Assembly (NCBI GenBank): GCA_023426765.1
Contig: JAEZBW010000201.1
Span: forward strand, 1-6,301
DNA length: 6,301 bases
Direction: 5' to 3'
Source: Bacillota bacterium
GTDB lineage: Bacteria; Bacillota; Clostridia; DSM-8532
Each line of letters begins with the position of its first letter. Within the stretch, counting starts at the first letter, position 1. Positions 1 to 5,031 of this stretch are shown piece after piece. The notes under the pieces were generated by a model. That model was not told the origin of the DNA and made no database searches. It saw only the letters and a program-made list of their open reading frames with translations. Both the position numbers and the translations under genes were made by a program.

Positions 1-1
1 G

Positions 2-376
2 TATGTCACCATCCGTGTGAAACCGCATCCGATATTCACAAGGGACGGTTTTAATGTAATTTGTGAAATCCCCATCACGTTTACCCAGGCCTCTTTGGGG
101 GCTGAACTGGATATTCCGACGCTGGAGGGCACCATCAAATACTCCATCCCCGAAGGGACGCAGACAGGCACCATCTTCCGCCTGCGCAACAAGGGGATTA
201 AGCATTTGCGCTCCAGTTCAAAGGGCGACCAGTTTGTCAAGGTTAATGTGGAAGTGCCGACAAAGCTTTCTGCCAAGCAGAAGGAGCTGCTGCGGCAGTT
301 TGCCGAAGTCAGCGGAGACGACGTGTTTGTGCAGCGGAAGAATTTTTTCGATAAAATGAAAGATCTGTTTCAATAA
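2..376 (+). CDS. dnaJ: Chaperone protein DnaJ, C-terminal part (5' end outside window)
   Basis: This is the last 124 codons of DnaJ (Hsp40), the cytoplasmic co-chaperone that delivers unfolded clients to DnaK and stimulates its ATPase. The frame is open from the window edge (Y-V-T-I-R-V-K-P-H) to a TAA stop. The visible wording is typical of the C-terminal substrate-binding domains: V-K-P-H-P-I-F-x-R-D-G, then C-E-I-P-I-T-F-x-Q-A-S-L-G, then G-T-Q-T-G-T-I-F-R-L-R-N-K-G, and finally the P-T-K-L-S-x-K-Q-K-E-L-L-R-x-F-A dimerisation segment. The tail F-F-D-K-M-K-D-L-F is also characteristic. The J domain, Gly/Phe linker and zinc-finger repeats, about two thirds of a roughly 380-residue protein, lie upstream and cannot be assessed. 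dnaJ followed by prmA and rsmE is a familiar order in Firmicutes, where hrcA-grpE-dnaK usually precede. The GTG at 17 is internal and is not the start. Confidence 0.96.
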   Translation, partial: YVTIRVKPHPIFTRDGFNVICEIPITFTQASLGAELDIPTLEGTIKYSIPEGTQTGTIFRLRNKGIKHLRSSSKGDQFVKVNVEVPTKLSAKQKELLRQFAEVSGDDVFVQRKNFFDKMKDLFQ

Positions 377-389
377 AGACTCCGGTCTT
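376..389 (+). other. Short stem-loop in the dnaJ-prmA gap
   Basis: AAGAC and GTCTT can pair as five base pairs around the loop TCCG, which is a UNCG-type stable tetraloop closed by C-G. It starts on the last base of the dnaJ stop codon. No T tract follows (CCCGCG comes next), so it is unlikely to terminate transcription. If functional, it could protect the dnaJ message 3' end or mark a processing point between dnaJ and prmA. The stem is short enough to be chance. Confidence 0.3.
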
Positions 390-452
390 CCCGCGTAAAA
401 GGATCCGCAGGATGCGATTACGGGTGAGAAAGCCGGGTAAAGGAGAAATACC

Positions 453-1376
453 GTGAAGTGGCTGGAAGTGTCGGTTGAAGTTGAACCCGAAGAACAGGAA
501 GTCCTGTCGCAGATCCTGATGGATCAGGGAATTCAGGGAATTGAAATCGTAGACCCGCAGGCTTTCAGGCAGGTCCTTGAGGATAACCGCTATCTGGATT
601 ATACCGATGAAGGCTTCCTGGACCGCTACGGAAACAAGACGATTGTGAAAGCATACTTTCAGGCCGGTCGGGATGCTGAAAAGCTGGAAGCCGAACTGAA
701 GGATGCTTTTTCGCTTTTTATGAAGAATCCGCCGGCCGAAATCAATATTCTGCTTCGGGACGATTCCGAATGGAAGGATAACTGGAAAAAGCATTACAAG
801 ACCTTTTACATTTCCGAAAGGGTTATCATCAAGCCCTCATGGGAAAGCTTTGCTGCCGGCGAGGGAAAGATCATCATCGAACTGGATCCCGGCATGGCTT
901 TTGGGACGGGCACGCATGAGACAACCAGGATGTGCGCTGTTCTGCTGGACGACCTCGTGAAAGGAAATGAACGGGTTCTCGATTTGGGCTGCGGAACAGG
1001 GATACTGGGGATCATCGCCGCAAAGCTTGGTGCCCGGGACGTTACCTGTGTGGATATTGATGATGCCGCGTGCAAAACTGCTCAGGAAAACATTGAAAAG
1101 AATCATGTCACGGTATCTGTTGTGCAGGGGGAATTGCGAAACCTGCCCGAAACGCAATACGATATCATCATTATCAATATTATTGCAGATATCATCCTAT
1201 CGCTGCTTCCAGGACTGAAAAACTATTGCGGCAGTCACACGGCCATTCTGCTTTCGGGTATTATCCGGGAAAGAAAGCAGGAGGTCATCGACAAAGCAAA
1301 CCAGCTGGGGTACCGGGTTACCCGTGAAATCGATGAGGGTGAGTGGGTGTCATTACAGCTATGCATAGATTTCTAA
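453..1376 (+). CDS. prmA: Ribosomal protein L11 methyltransferase PrmA
   Basis: PrmA is a cytoplasmic SAM-dependent enzyme that trimethylates ribosomal protein L11. The 307-residue product has the usual family length. The N-terminal third carries the L11-binding region (M-K-W-L-E-V-S-V at the start and D-D-S-E-W-K-D-N-W-K-K-H-Y near residues 105-117). The signature D-P-G-M-A-F-G-T-G-T-H-E-T-T spans about residues 145-158. SAM-binding motif I is V-L-D-L-G-C-G-T-G at 175-183, an acidic C-V-D-I-D-D follows, and N-I-I-A at 242-245 matches the conserved N-I-hydrophobic-A motif. The GTG start is supported by AAAGGAG at 439-445, seven bases upstream, and by the homology of the first residues. It follows dnaJ by 76 bases and its last 16 bases overlap the chosen start of rsmE, which implies coupled expression. 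All key motifs are intact. Confidence 0.96.
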   Translation: MKWLEVSVEVEPEEQEVLSQILMDQGIQGIEIVDPQAFRQVLEDNRYLDYTDEGFLDRYGNKTIVKAYFQAGRDAEKLEAELKDAFSLFMKNPPAEINILLRDDSEWKDNWKKHYKTFYISERVIIKPSWESFAAGEGKIIIELDPGMAFGTGTHETTRMCAVLLDDLVKGNERVLDLGCGTGILGIIAAKLGARDVTCVDIDDAACKTAQENIEKNHVTVSVVQGELRNLPETQYDIIIINIIADIILSLLPGLKNYCGSHTAILLSGIIRERKQEVIDKANQLGYRVTREIDEGEWVSLQLCIDF

Positions 1377-2134
1377 TTGAACCGGACAATGTCCATAACG
1401 ATATTCTGAACCTGACAGGTGACGACGCGAAGCATATGCTGACGGTGCTGCGGTTTAAAGTCGGCGATGTTTTTCTTGCGTTTGACGGAACGGGTCTTGA
1501 GTATGAGGCAGAAGTCACGGCTATCGGAAAAAACAGCGTGTCTGCCAGAATTATCAAGGCATCCCGGCCTGGAACCGAGCCCGATAAAAAGGTTGTTCTC
1601 TTTCAGGGACTCCCCAAAGCAGACAAGATGGACTGGATTGTTCAGAAATCTGTTGAACTGGGGGTATGGGAAATTGTACCGGTGTTCACACAATACTCGG
1701 TGATGCGGGCAAACGAGAAAGGGCTTGATGGAAAACTGGACCGGTGGAACAAAATAGCGAGGGAAGCCTGCAAGCAATCCAGGCGGGTCATCGTGCCCGA
1801 GGTGAGGGCTCCGCTGATGTATCAGGACGCCGTAAAAATGTGGTCCGAAAGGATCGAAAAAAGTTCCGAAAGCGAAGCCCTGACTGTTTACTGCTACGAA
1901 AACGAGGGAAAAAAATGTTTGAAAGATTTATTTAAATGTTATAATATAGATCATATCAATACGGCAGGCTTATTTATCGGGCCGGAAGGCGGCTTTTCCG
2001 AAGGGGAAATCAAGCTTGCAGCAGAACACCGGTTTTGTCCGGTAAGCCTGGGAAAGAGAATACTTAGAACAGAAACGGCAGCAATTGCTGTCCTATCAGT
2101 TGTTATGTATGAAATGGGAGAATGGAAAGCATGA
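1361..2134 (+). CDS. rsmE: 16S rRNA (uracil1498-N3)-methyltransferase RsmE
   Basis: RsmE is a SPOUT-fold (alpha/beta-knot) SAM-dependent enzyme that methylates U1498 of 16S rRNA in the small ribosomal subunit. From ATG 1361 the product is 257 residues, close to the usual 240-250, and begins M-H-R-F-L-I-E-P, the expected family N-terminus. The PUA-like RNA-binding domain comes first (D-D-A-K-H-M-L-T-V-L-R-F-K-V-G-D), then R-E-A-C-K-Q-S-R-R near the middle. The SAM-binding knot carries G-P-E-G-G-F-S-E-G-E at about 207-216 and L-G-K-R-I-L-R-T-E-T-A at about 230-240. An in-frame GTG at 1343 would add six residues and has GAGGG just three bases upstream, but homology favours 1361. The gene overlaps the end of prmA and shares an ATGA with the following receiver gene. 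Bases about 1905-1975 are markedly AT-rich compared with the rest of the gene. Confidence 0.95.
   Translation: MHRFLIEPDNVHNDILNLTGDDAKHMLTVLRFKVGDVFLAFDGTGLEYEAEVTAIGKNSVSARIIKASRPGTEPDKKVVLFQGLPKADKMDWIVQKSVELGVWEIVPVFTQYSVMRANEKGLDGKLDRWNKIAREACKQSRRVIVPEVRAPLMYQDAVKMWSERIEKSSESEALTVYCYENEGKKCLKDLFKCYNIDHINTAGLFIGPEGGFSEGEIKLAAEHRFCPVSLGKRILRTETAAIAVLSVVMYEMGEWKA
1919..1945 (+). promoter_or_regulatory. Candidate internal sigma-A promoter inside rsmE
   Basis: A perfect extended -10 box, TGTTATAAT, lies at 1937-1945 (TG at 1937-1938, TATAAT at 1940-1945). TTGAAA at 1919-1924 matches the -35 consensus at five of six positions, with a 15-base spacer that is shorter than the ideal 17; an extended -10 tolerates this. 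Transcription would begin near 1952, giving a leader of about 180 bases before the CheY-like gene at 2131. The box sits in an AT-rich island in an otherwise balanced coding sequence. It is a sequence match only; AT-rich coding DNA can produce such boxes by chance. Confidence 0.42.
2116..2120 (+). promoter_or_regulatory. Ribosome binding site of the CheY-like gene
   Basis: GGGAG lies inside the end of rsmE, ten bases before ATG 2131 but only one base before the in-frame ATG 2122. The spacing selects 2131 as the start and makes translational coupling with rsmE likely. Confidence 0.6.
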
Positions 2135-2502
2135 AGGAAGTTACTTTTGTTGTCGTAGACGATGCCGTTTTTATGAGAACCATTATCCGAAAAATGATAG
2201 AACAGGTTGAAGAATACAAGGTGTTGGGGGAAGCCTCCAATGGAAGGGATGCCATCGAAGCCGCTGCCAAATTCCAGCCCGATATCATGACGCTCGACAT
2301 CACAATGCCCGAACTGGACGGTATTCAGGCCGTTCCGGAAATCATGAAGGTAAGCCCAAAAACCCGCATTATCATGGTATCAGCCATGGGGCAGCAATCC
2401 ATGGTCATTGAAGCGATCAAAATGGGGGCAAAGGACTTTGTCATCAAACCCTTTGAAAGATCCAGGGTATACCAGGCCATTAAGAACGTACTGGCTGTTT
2501 AA
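2131..2502 (+). CDS. CheY-like single-domain response regulator
   Basis: This 123-residue protein is a lone receiver domain with no DNA-binding or enzymatic output domain. The acidic pair D10-D11, phospho-acceptor D56 (in L-D-I-T-M-P-E-L-D-G), S84 (T/S switch position) and K106 (in K-P-F) complete the active site, so it should accept phosphate from a histidine kinase. The segment S-A-M-G-Q-Q-S-M-V-I-E-A-I-K-M-G-A-K-D-F closely resembles the chemotaxis CheY of Firmicutes and Thermotoga, where CheY-P binds the flagellar switch protein FliM. No kinase or chemotaxis gene lies in the window, so CheY function is inferred, and another partner is possible. The start at 2131 is chosen because it overlaps the rsmE stop as ATGA and has GGGAG at 2116-2120, ten bases upstream. 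ATG 2122 would leave only one base after that site. The protein is complete. Confidence 0.9.
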   Translation: MKEVTFVVVDDAVFMRTIIRKMIEQVEEYKVLGEASNGRDAIEAAAKFQPDIMTLDITMPELDGIQAVPEIMKVSPKTRIIMVSAMGQQSMVIEAIKMGAKDFVIKPFERSRVYQAIKNVLAV

Positions 2503-2573
2503 GCATGGTCGTACCTGCCTGATTGGGTTTCAAACCTGAAAGCAGTGGATGAAGCACTGCGTAATGGTTTATC

Positions 2574-2582
2574 TGCTATAAA
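2574..2582 (+). promoter_or_regulatory. Candidate extended -10 promoter element
   Basis: TGCTATAAA matches the extended -10 form TGnTATAAT at all but the last position. No recognisable -35 box lies about 17 bases upstream (GCACTG at 2554-2559). A start six to seven bases downstream would fall at about 2588-2589, almost exactly at the first base of the CCCGAAG arm of the next inverted repeat. The coincidence of box and structure is suggestive, but the box alone is weak evidence. Confidence 0.3.
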
Positions 2583-2587
2583 TTTTC

Positions 2588-2821
2588 CCGAAGCCGGCCC
2601 GGAAATGATGTGTGAAAAGTGTGCATATGGGTATGCTTTTTGTCTTCGGGCATGGATTACGAAAGAACTTTATGGATGTCTTACATCGGACAGGATAAGT
2701 TTTCCGATTAAAAGGCGCGGGCTCTAAAACCCGTGCTGCAGTTGCCTTTGACGGATGTTTCCGATGTGAATGGCATGTTTGGAAGGCAGTACATCTGATT
2801 ATGGTCAGATGTGCCTTTTTT
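2588..2821 (+). ncRNA. Candidate structured RNA ending at an intrinsic terminator (unrecognised)
   Basis: About 235 bases run from a possible start near 2588 to the T tract at 2816-2821. Visible pairings are: CCCGAAG 2587-2593 with CTTCGGG 2644-2650 (7 bp), enclosing the hairpin GCATA/TATGC at 2623-2636; TTACATCGGA 2681-2690 with TCCGATGTGA 2760-2769 (10 bp including one G-U), enclosing AAAGGC 2711-2716 with GCCTTT 2744-2749 and an inner GCGGG/CCCGT stem at 2717-2734; then the terminator hairpin. It could be a free small RNA, the 3' untranslated region of the receiver operon, or a leader for yicC. Caution: in a stretch this size, rough arithmetic predicts one or two perfect 7-bp complements and about half an 8-bp one by chance, so only the 10-bp helix and the overall arrangement carry weight. 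The function is unknown. Confidence 0.33.
2783..2821 (+). terminator. Rho-independent terminator upstream of yicC
   Basis: ACATCTGA (2791-2798) and TCAGATGT (2805-2812) form a perfect 8-bp stem around the loop TTATGG. An outer AAGGC/GCCTT helix can add five pairs across a three-base bulge (AGT, 2788-2790). Six T residues follow at 2816-2821. The T tract is on the + strand side only. It should end transcripts coming from dnaJ-prmA-rsmE-receiver or from the candidate RNA. Its position implies that yicC starts from a promoter at or after this point, or by readthrough. Confidence 0.85.
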
Positions 2822-2877
2822 CATGAAAAACATTCACAGGGTTACTGTAAAACACCTGAATTGAAGCTGATGCAAGC

Positions 2878-2883
2878 GGGAGG
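2878..2883 (+). promoter_or_regulatory. yicC: Ribosome binding site that fixes the yicC start
   Basis: GGGAGG lies seven bases before ATG 2891, near-ideal for a Firmicute. The frame is open back to ATG 2801, but that codon is in the terminator loop and has no ribosome binding site, so the upstream 30 codons are not part of the protein. Confidence 0.85.
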
Positions 2884-2890
2884 TCAACAA

Positions 2891-3769
2891 ATGATCAAAA
2901 GCATGACCGGTTACGGTCATCATGAATACCAGAATGAAGAAGTCCGGATGAGCATTGAAATCAAAACAGTCAATCACAGATACTGTGATGTATACATCCG
3001 GCTGCCCAGGCAGCTGAGCTGTTTTGAGGACAAAGTGCGGTCGCTGATCACCTCCCGTGTTTCAAGAGGGAAGATTGATGTATTCATCAACTGGGAAAAC
3101 ATTGGCGAAGGCAAAAAGGAAGTCATCCTGGATGAAGGTCTTGCCCGCGCCTATTACGAGGCCATGGGCAAAATCGCACAAAACCTGGGACTGAGAGAGG
3201 ATATTTCCTCCGCATCCCTCGCGAGGTTTCCGGAGATTCTTCGTGTCGAGAAAAAAGAGGAAGACAATGAAGCGATTTGGGTGGTTCTGGAAATCGCTGT
3301 GAATGAAGCGGTCAATACATTGCTGACCATGCGCGAAGCGGAAGGTGAAAAGCTGAAAAACAGTCTTCTGGACATCTGCGAAGCAATAGAAGAGTATCGC
3401 CGGAGAATACTGGCCCGTGCGCCCCAGGTGGTATCGGAATACAAGGAAAAACTAACAGCAAGAATCCGCGAATTAATGGAGAACAACACGATAGACGAAA
3501 TGCGCATCGCCATGGAAGTGGCCATGTTCGCAGACAAAGCCAGCATCAATGAGGAACTGGTCCGGCTTAGAAGCCACCTCGATCAATTCAGCCAGATCAT
3601 CAATCTGGACGGGCCCATCGGCAAAAAGCTGGACTTTCTGCTGCAGGAGATGAACCGCGAAGTGAACACAATCGGCTCAAAAGCCAACGATTTGGAGATC
3701 ACCCGGAATGTCGTGGAACTGAAGAGTGAAATTGAAAAAATCAGAGAGCAGATCCAAAATATCGAATAG
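2891..3769 (+). CDS. yicC: YicC/YloC-family endoribonuclease
   Basis: The 292-residue product matches the usual length of the YicC/YloC family, cytoplasmic proteins known in several bacteria as endoribonucleases that affect small RNA and mRNA turnover. It starts with the hallmark M-I-K-S-M-T-G-Y-G, followed by the N-terminal domain with E-I-K-T-V-N-H-R-Y and the L-P-R-Q-L segment. The C-terminal DUF1732 domain contains A-M-F-A-D-K-A-S-I-N-E-E-L-V-R-L-R-S-H from residue 211, then G-K-K-L-D-F-L-L-Q-E-M-N-R-E-V-N-T-I-G-S-K-A at 244-265, and ends E-K-I-R-E-Q-I-Q-N-I-E, as the family does. The start at 2891 is set by the GGGAGG site and by the hallmark N-terminus. remA follows after 30 bases, the standard order yicC-remA-gmk-rpoZ. 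In B. subtilis the homologue is named yloC. No residue looks missing. The substrates in this organism are unknown. Confidence 0.95.
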   Translation: MIKSMTGYGHHEYQNEEVRMSIEIKTVNHRYCDVYIRLPRQLSCFEDKVRSLITSRVSRGKIDVFINWENIGEGKKEVILDEGLARAYYEAMGKIAQNLGLREDISSASLARFPEILRVEKKEEDNEAIWVVLEIAVNEAVNTLLTMREAEGEKLKNSLLDICEAIEEYRRRILARAPQVVSEYKEKLTARIRELMENNTIDEMRIAMEVAMFADKASINEELVRLRSHLDQFSQIINLDGPIGKKLDFLLQEMNREVNTIGSKANDLEITRNVVELKSEIEKIREQIQNIE

Positions 3770-3799
3770 ATCCCACAACCCATAACGGAGGTTTACCAC

Positions 3800-4084
3800 A
3801 TGAAACTTATCAATGTTGGATTCGGGAATATCGTATCCGCAAACCGGATTATTGCAATTGTCAGCCCGGAATCGGCGCCAATCAAGCGCATCATTCAGGA
3901 AGCACGGGATCGCGGCATGCTGATTGACGCAACATATGGCAGAAGAACCCGCGCGGTGATTGTAACCGACAGCGATCATATCATTCTTTCAGCCGTACAG
4001 CCCGAAACCGTAGCCCACAGGTTAAGTGACAAGGGCACCGATTCGGTGGTTATTGATGAAATAGACCAGGAGGACGCGGAATGA
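3800..4084 (+). CDS. remA: Extracellular matrix regulator RemA (DUF370)
   Basis: The 94-residue product is RemA, a small DNA-binding protein that in Bacillus subtilis activates biofilm matrix and osmoprotection genes and forms oligomeric rings that wrap DNA. The hallmark stretches are all present: I-N-V-G-F-G-N-I-V-S-A-N-R, I-V-S-P-E-S-A-P-I-K-R-I-I, D-A-T-Y-G-R-R-T-R-A-V and S-A-V-Q-P-E-T-V-A-H-R-L. Residues R16, P27 and R48-R49 align with B. subtilis R18, P29 and R50-R51, positions important for DNA binding or function there. The acidic tail (D-E-I-D-Q-E-D-A-E) is variable in the family. GGAGG at 3787-3791 lies eight bases before the ATG. The stop overlaps the gmk start as ATGA. What it regulates here cannot be read from the window; many clostridia carry remA without Bacillus-type matrix operons. 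Confidence 0.95.
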   Translation: MKLINVGFGNIVSANRIIAIVSPESAPIKRIIQEARDRGMLIDATYGRRTRAVIVTDSDHIILSAVQPETVAHRLSDKGTDSVVIDEIDQEDAE

Positions 4085-4659
4085 ACCCGGGCTTGCTGAT
4101 TGTTGTTTCCGGCCCCGCGGGCGTAGGAAAGGGGACAGTGGTGTCCCTTGTACGGGAACGGGACAGGGACGTGATTTTTTCTGTTTCGGCAACCTCTCGA
4201 AACCCACGGCCCGGAGAAACCGACGGCGTGAATTACTTCTTTGTCACAAGGGAAAGGTTTCAGGAGATGATCCGCCACCATGAGCTGCTTGAATGGGTGG
4301 AATACTGCGGAAATTATTACGGAACTCCCAAGGCTTATGTGGAAAGCGAACTGCAGAAAGGAAAGATCGTCCTTCTCGAAATCGATGTGGAAGGTGCTAA
4401 CAATATCAAAAAGCAATATCCGCAATGCGTATCGGTTTTTATTATGCCGCCGACGCTGGAAGAGCTGCGCAGCAGGATCACCAAAAGAGGTACCGAACCT
4501 CCCGAAGTGATTGAGAAAAGGCTGCAGAGGGCCGAAAACGAGCTGCAGTATTCAAAAGAATATGATTATGTCATTATCAATCATACGGTGGAAGAAGCTG
4601 CAGACAGGTTTCTGGACATCATCCGGCGGAAAAGGGAAAAACTCGCCAAAAAGCCATAA
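4081..4659 (+). CDS. gmk: Guanylate kinase
   Basis: Gmk is the cytoplasmic enzyme that converts GMP and ATP to GDP and ADP, essential for GTP/dGTP supply and for recycling (c-di-)GMP-derived nucleotides. The 192-residue length is normal. The P-loop G-P-A-G-V-G-K-G-T is at residues 11-19; many relatives have Ser rather than Ala after G-P. The GMP-binding segment S-V-S-A-T-S-R-N-P-R-P-G-E follows at about 34-46, with the G-V-N-Y-F-F motif at 49-54. The lid and core continue through E-Y-C-G-N-Y-Y-G-T-P, L-L-E-I-D-V-E-G-A, the R-I-T-K-R-G-T-E lid region and D-Y-V-I-I-N near the end. AGGAGG at 4068-4073 lies seven bases before the ATG, and the start overlaps the remA stop by four bases, so the two are probably translationally coupled. 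All catalytic motifs appear intact. Confidence 0.97.
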   Translation: MNPGLLIVVSGPAGVGKGTVVSLVRERDRDVIFSVSATSRNPRPGETDGVNYFFVTRERFQEMIRHHELLEWVEYCGNYYGTPKAYVESELQKGKIVLLEIDVEGANNIKKQYPQCVSVFIMPPTLEELRSRITKRGTEPPEVIEKRLQRAENELQYSKEYDYVIINHTVEEAADRFLDIIRRKREKLAKKP

Positions 4660-4720
4660 ACACTGAATTTCATGAAGAGTCTGAACATATATGACCCAAT
4701 TTTTCAGGAAAATTACGCGT

Positions 4721-4726
4721 AAGGAG
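4721..4726 (+). promoter_or_regulatory. rpoZ: Ribosome binding site that sets the rpoZ start
   Basis: AAGGAG lies nine bases before ATG 4736 and twelve before ATG 4739. It lies downstream of the in-frame ATG 4691, whose extra residues do not resemble omega, so 4736 is chosen. Confidence 0.75.
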
Positions 4727-4735
4727 AGATGGATT

Positions 4736-4951
4736 ATGATGATACAGCCGTCCGTAACAGATTTGTTGAAAAAGGTTGAAAACCGGTACACACTCGTGAA
4801 TGCCGCCGCCAAAAGGGCACGCATGCTCACGGCGGGAGCGCAGCCTCTGGCAGTGTCAAAGTCCGATAAGGATGTGTCAATCGCCATTCAGGAGATCCAT
4901 GAGGGGAAAGTCCGGTACCATAAAATCAAACGCGAAACAACCAATCCCTGA
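4736..4951 (+). CDS. rpoZ: DNA-directed RNA polymerase omega subunit
   Basis: The 71-residue product is the omega subunit, which helps assemble RNA polymerase by clamping the beta' subunit. It begins M-M-I-Q-P-S-V-T-D-L-L and has the family core R-Y-T-L-V-N-A-A-A-K-R-A-R-M-L, followed by S-D-K-D-V-S-I-A-I-Q-E-I-H-E-G-K-V-R-Y. Gram-positive omega proteins are about 65-80 residues, so the length fits. The frame is open back to ATG 4691, but the AAGGAG site and the homology put the start at 4736; ATG 4739 is a possible alternative. It follows gmk by 76 bases, in the conserved order. The stop codon lies inside a 16-bp perfect palindrome. Omega binds ppGpp in some bacteria, but the Firmicute protein is not known to do so. 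Confidence 0.93.
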   Translation: MMIQPSVTDLLKKVENRYTLVNAAAKRARMLTAGAQPLAVSKSDKDVSIAIQEIHEGKVRYHKIKRETTNP

Positions 4952-4970
4952 TGATCATCAGGCGCCGGCG
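4947..4970 (+). repeat. Two abutting perfect palindromes at the rpoZ-glyS junction
   Basis: CCTGATGATCATCAGG (4947-4962) is a perfect 16-bp palindrome that includes the rpoZ TGA stop. CGCCGGCG (4963-4970) is a perfect 8-bp palindrome directly beside it. As RNA, the first can fold into a 6-bp stem with a GATC loop. Only TT follows, so this is not a typical intrinsic terminator. It could be an operator for a dimeric protein, an mRNA-stabilising hairpin between rpoZ and glyS, or chance. Confidence 0.5.
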
Positions 4971-5025
4971 TTATGCCATACAATTCGCGCAAATGCTCAG
5001 TGAATCACAGAAAAGGGTTTAAATC

Positions 5026-5031
5026 GGGAGG
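5026..5031 (+). promoter_or_regulatory. glyS: Ribosome binding site that sets the glyS start
   Basis: GGGAGG is eight bases before ATG 5040 but only two before the in-frame ATG 5034, so 5040 is the better start. The upstream gap from the rpoZ stop (4952-5039) is 88 bases and shows no T-box antiterminator signature. Confidence 0.75.

Larger units (their letters stand above)
2503..2890 (+). other. 388-base non-coding stretch between the receiver gene and yicC
   Basis: No convincing protein gene is present. The stretch holds, in order: a perfect 6-bp hairpin GCAGTG/CACTGC (2542-2560, loop GATGAAG, no T tract); an extended -10-like box at 2574-2582; a set of inverted repeats that could form a multi-stem RNA (2587-2769); an intrinsic terminator (2783-2821); and the yicC leader with its ribosome binding site (2822-2890). 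An open frame from GTG 2545 to 2727 exists but lacks a ribosome binding site. I do not recognise any known riboswitch, T-box, 6S RNA, SRP RNA or tRNA signature here. Confidence 0.75.

Noticed and set aside
309..794. Long minus-strand open frame across dnaJ and prmA
   Set aside because: It is antisense to two well-supported genes and its translation resembles no known protein. The same applies to the other minus-strand frames, including 5219-5821 opposite glyS.
2542..2560. GCAGTG/CACTGC hairpin as a terminator of the receiver operon
   Set aside because: The stem is perfect, but the following bases (GTAATGG) are not a T tract, so termination here is unlikely.
2545..2727. 60-codon open frame starting GTG with a C-E-K-C motif in the intergenic region
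   Set aside because: There is no ribosome binding site before GTG 2545 or before the internal ATGs at 2605/2608, the sequence resembles no family I know, and it overlaps the inverted repeats. It is kept only as a remote small-protein possibility.
2503..2821. Known riboswitch, T-box, 6S RNA or SRP RNA
   Set aside because: I compared by eye with the conserved core sequences I know (T-box, c-di-GMP-I, purine, TPP, cobalamin, guanidine, ZTP, SRP) and saw none. The ends do not pair with each other as in 6S RNA. A covariance-model search could still find one.
2801..2890. N-terminal 30-codon extension of yicC
   Set aside because: The upstream ATG lies in the loop of the terminator hairpin and has no ribosome binding site. 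The family N-terminus (M-I-K-S-M-T-G-Y-G) and GGGAGG both point to 2891.
4691..4735. 15-codon N-terminal extension of rpoZ
   Set aside because: The extra residues do not look like omega, and the AAGGAG site lies inside the extension, immediately before ATG 4736.
4979..4984. TACAAT as a -10 box for a separate glyS promoter
   Set aside because: No -35-like hexamer lies 16-18 bases upstream and there is no extended -10 TG. The spacing to rpoZ fits co-transcription.
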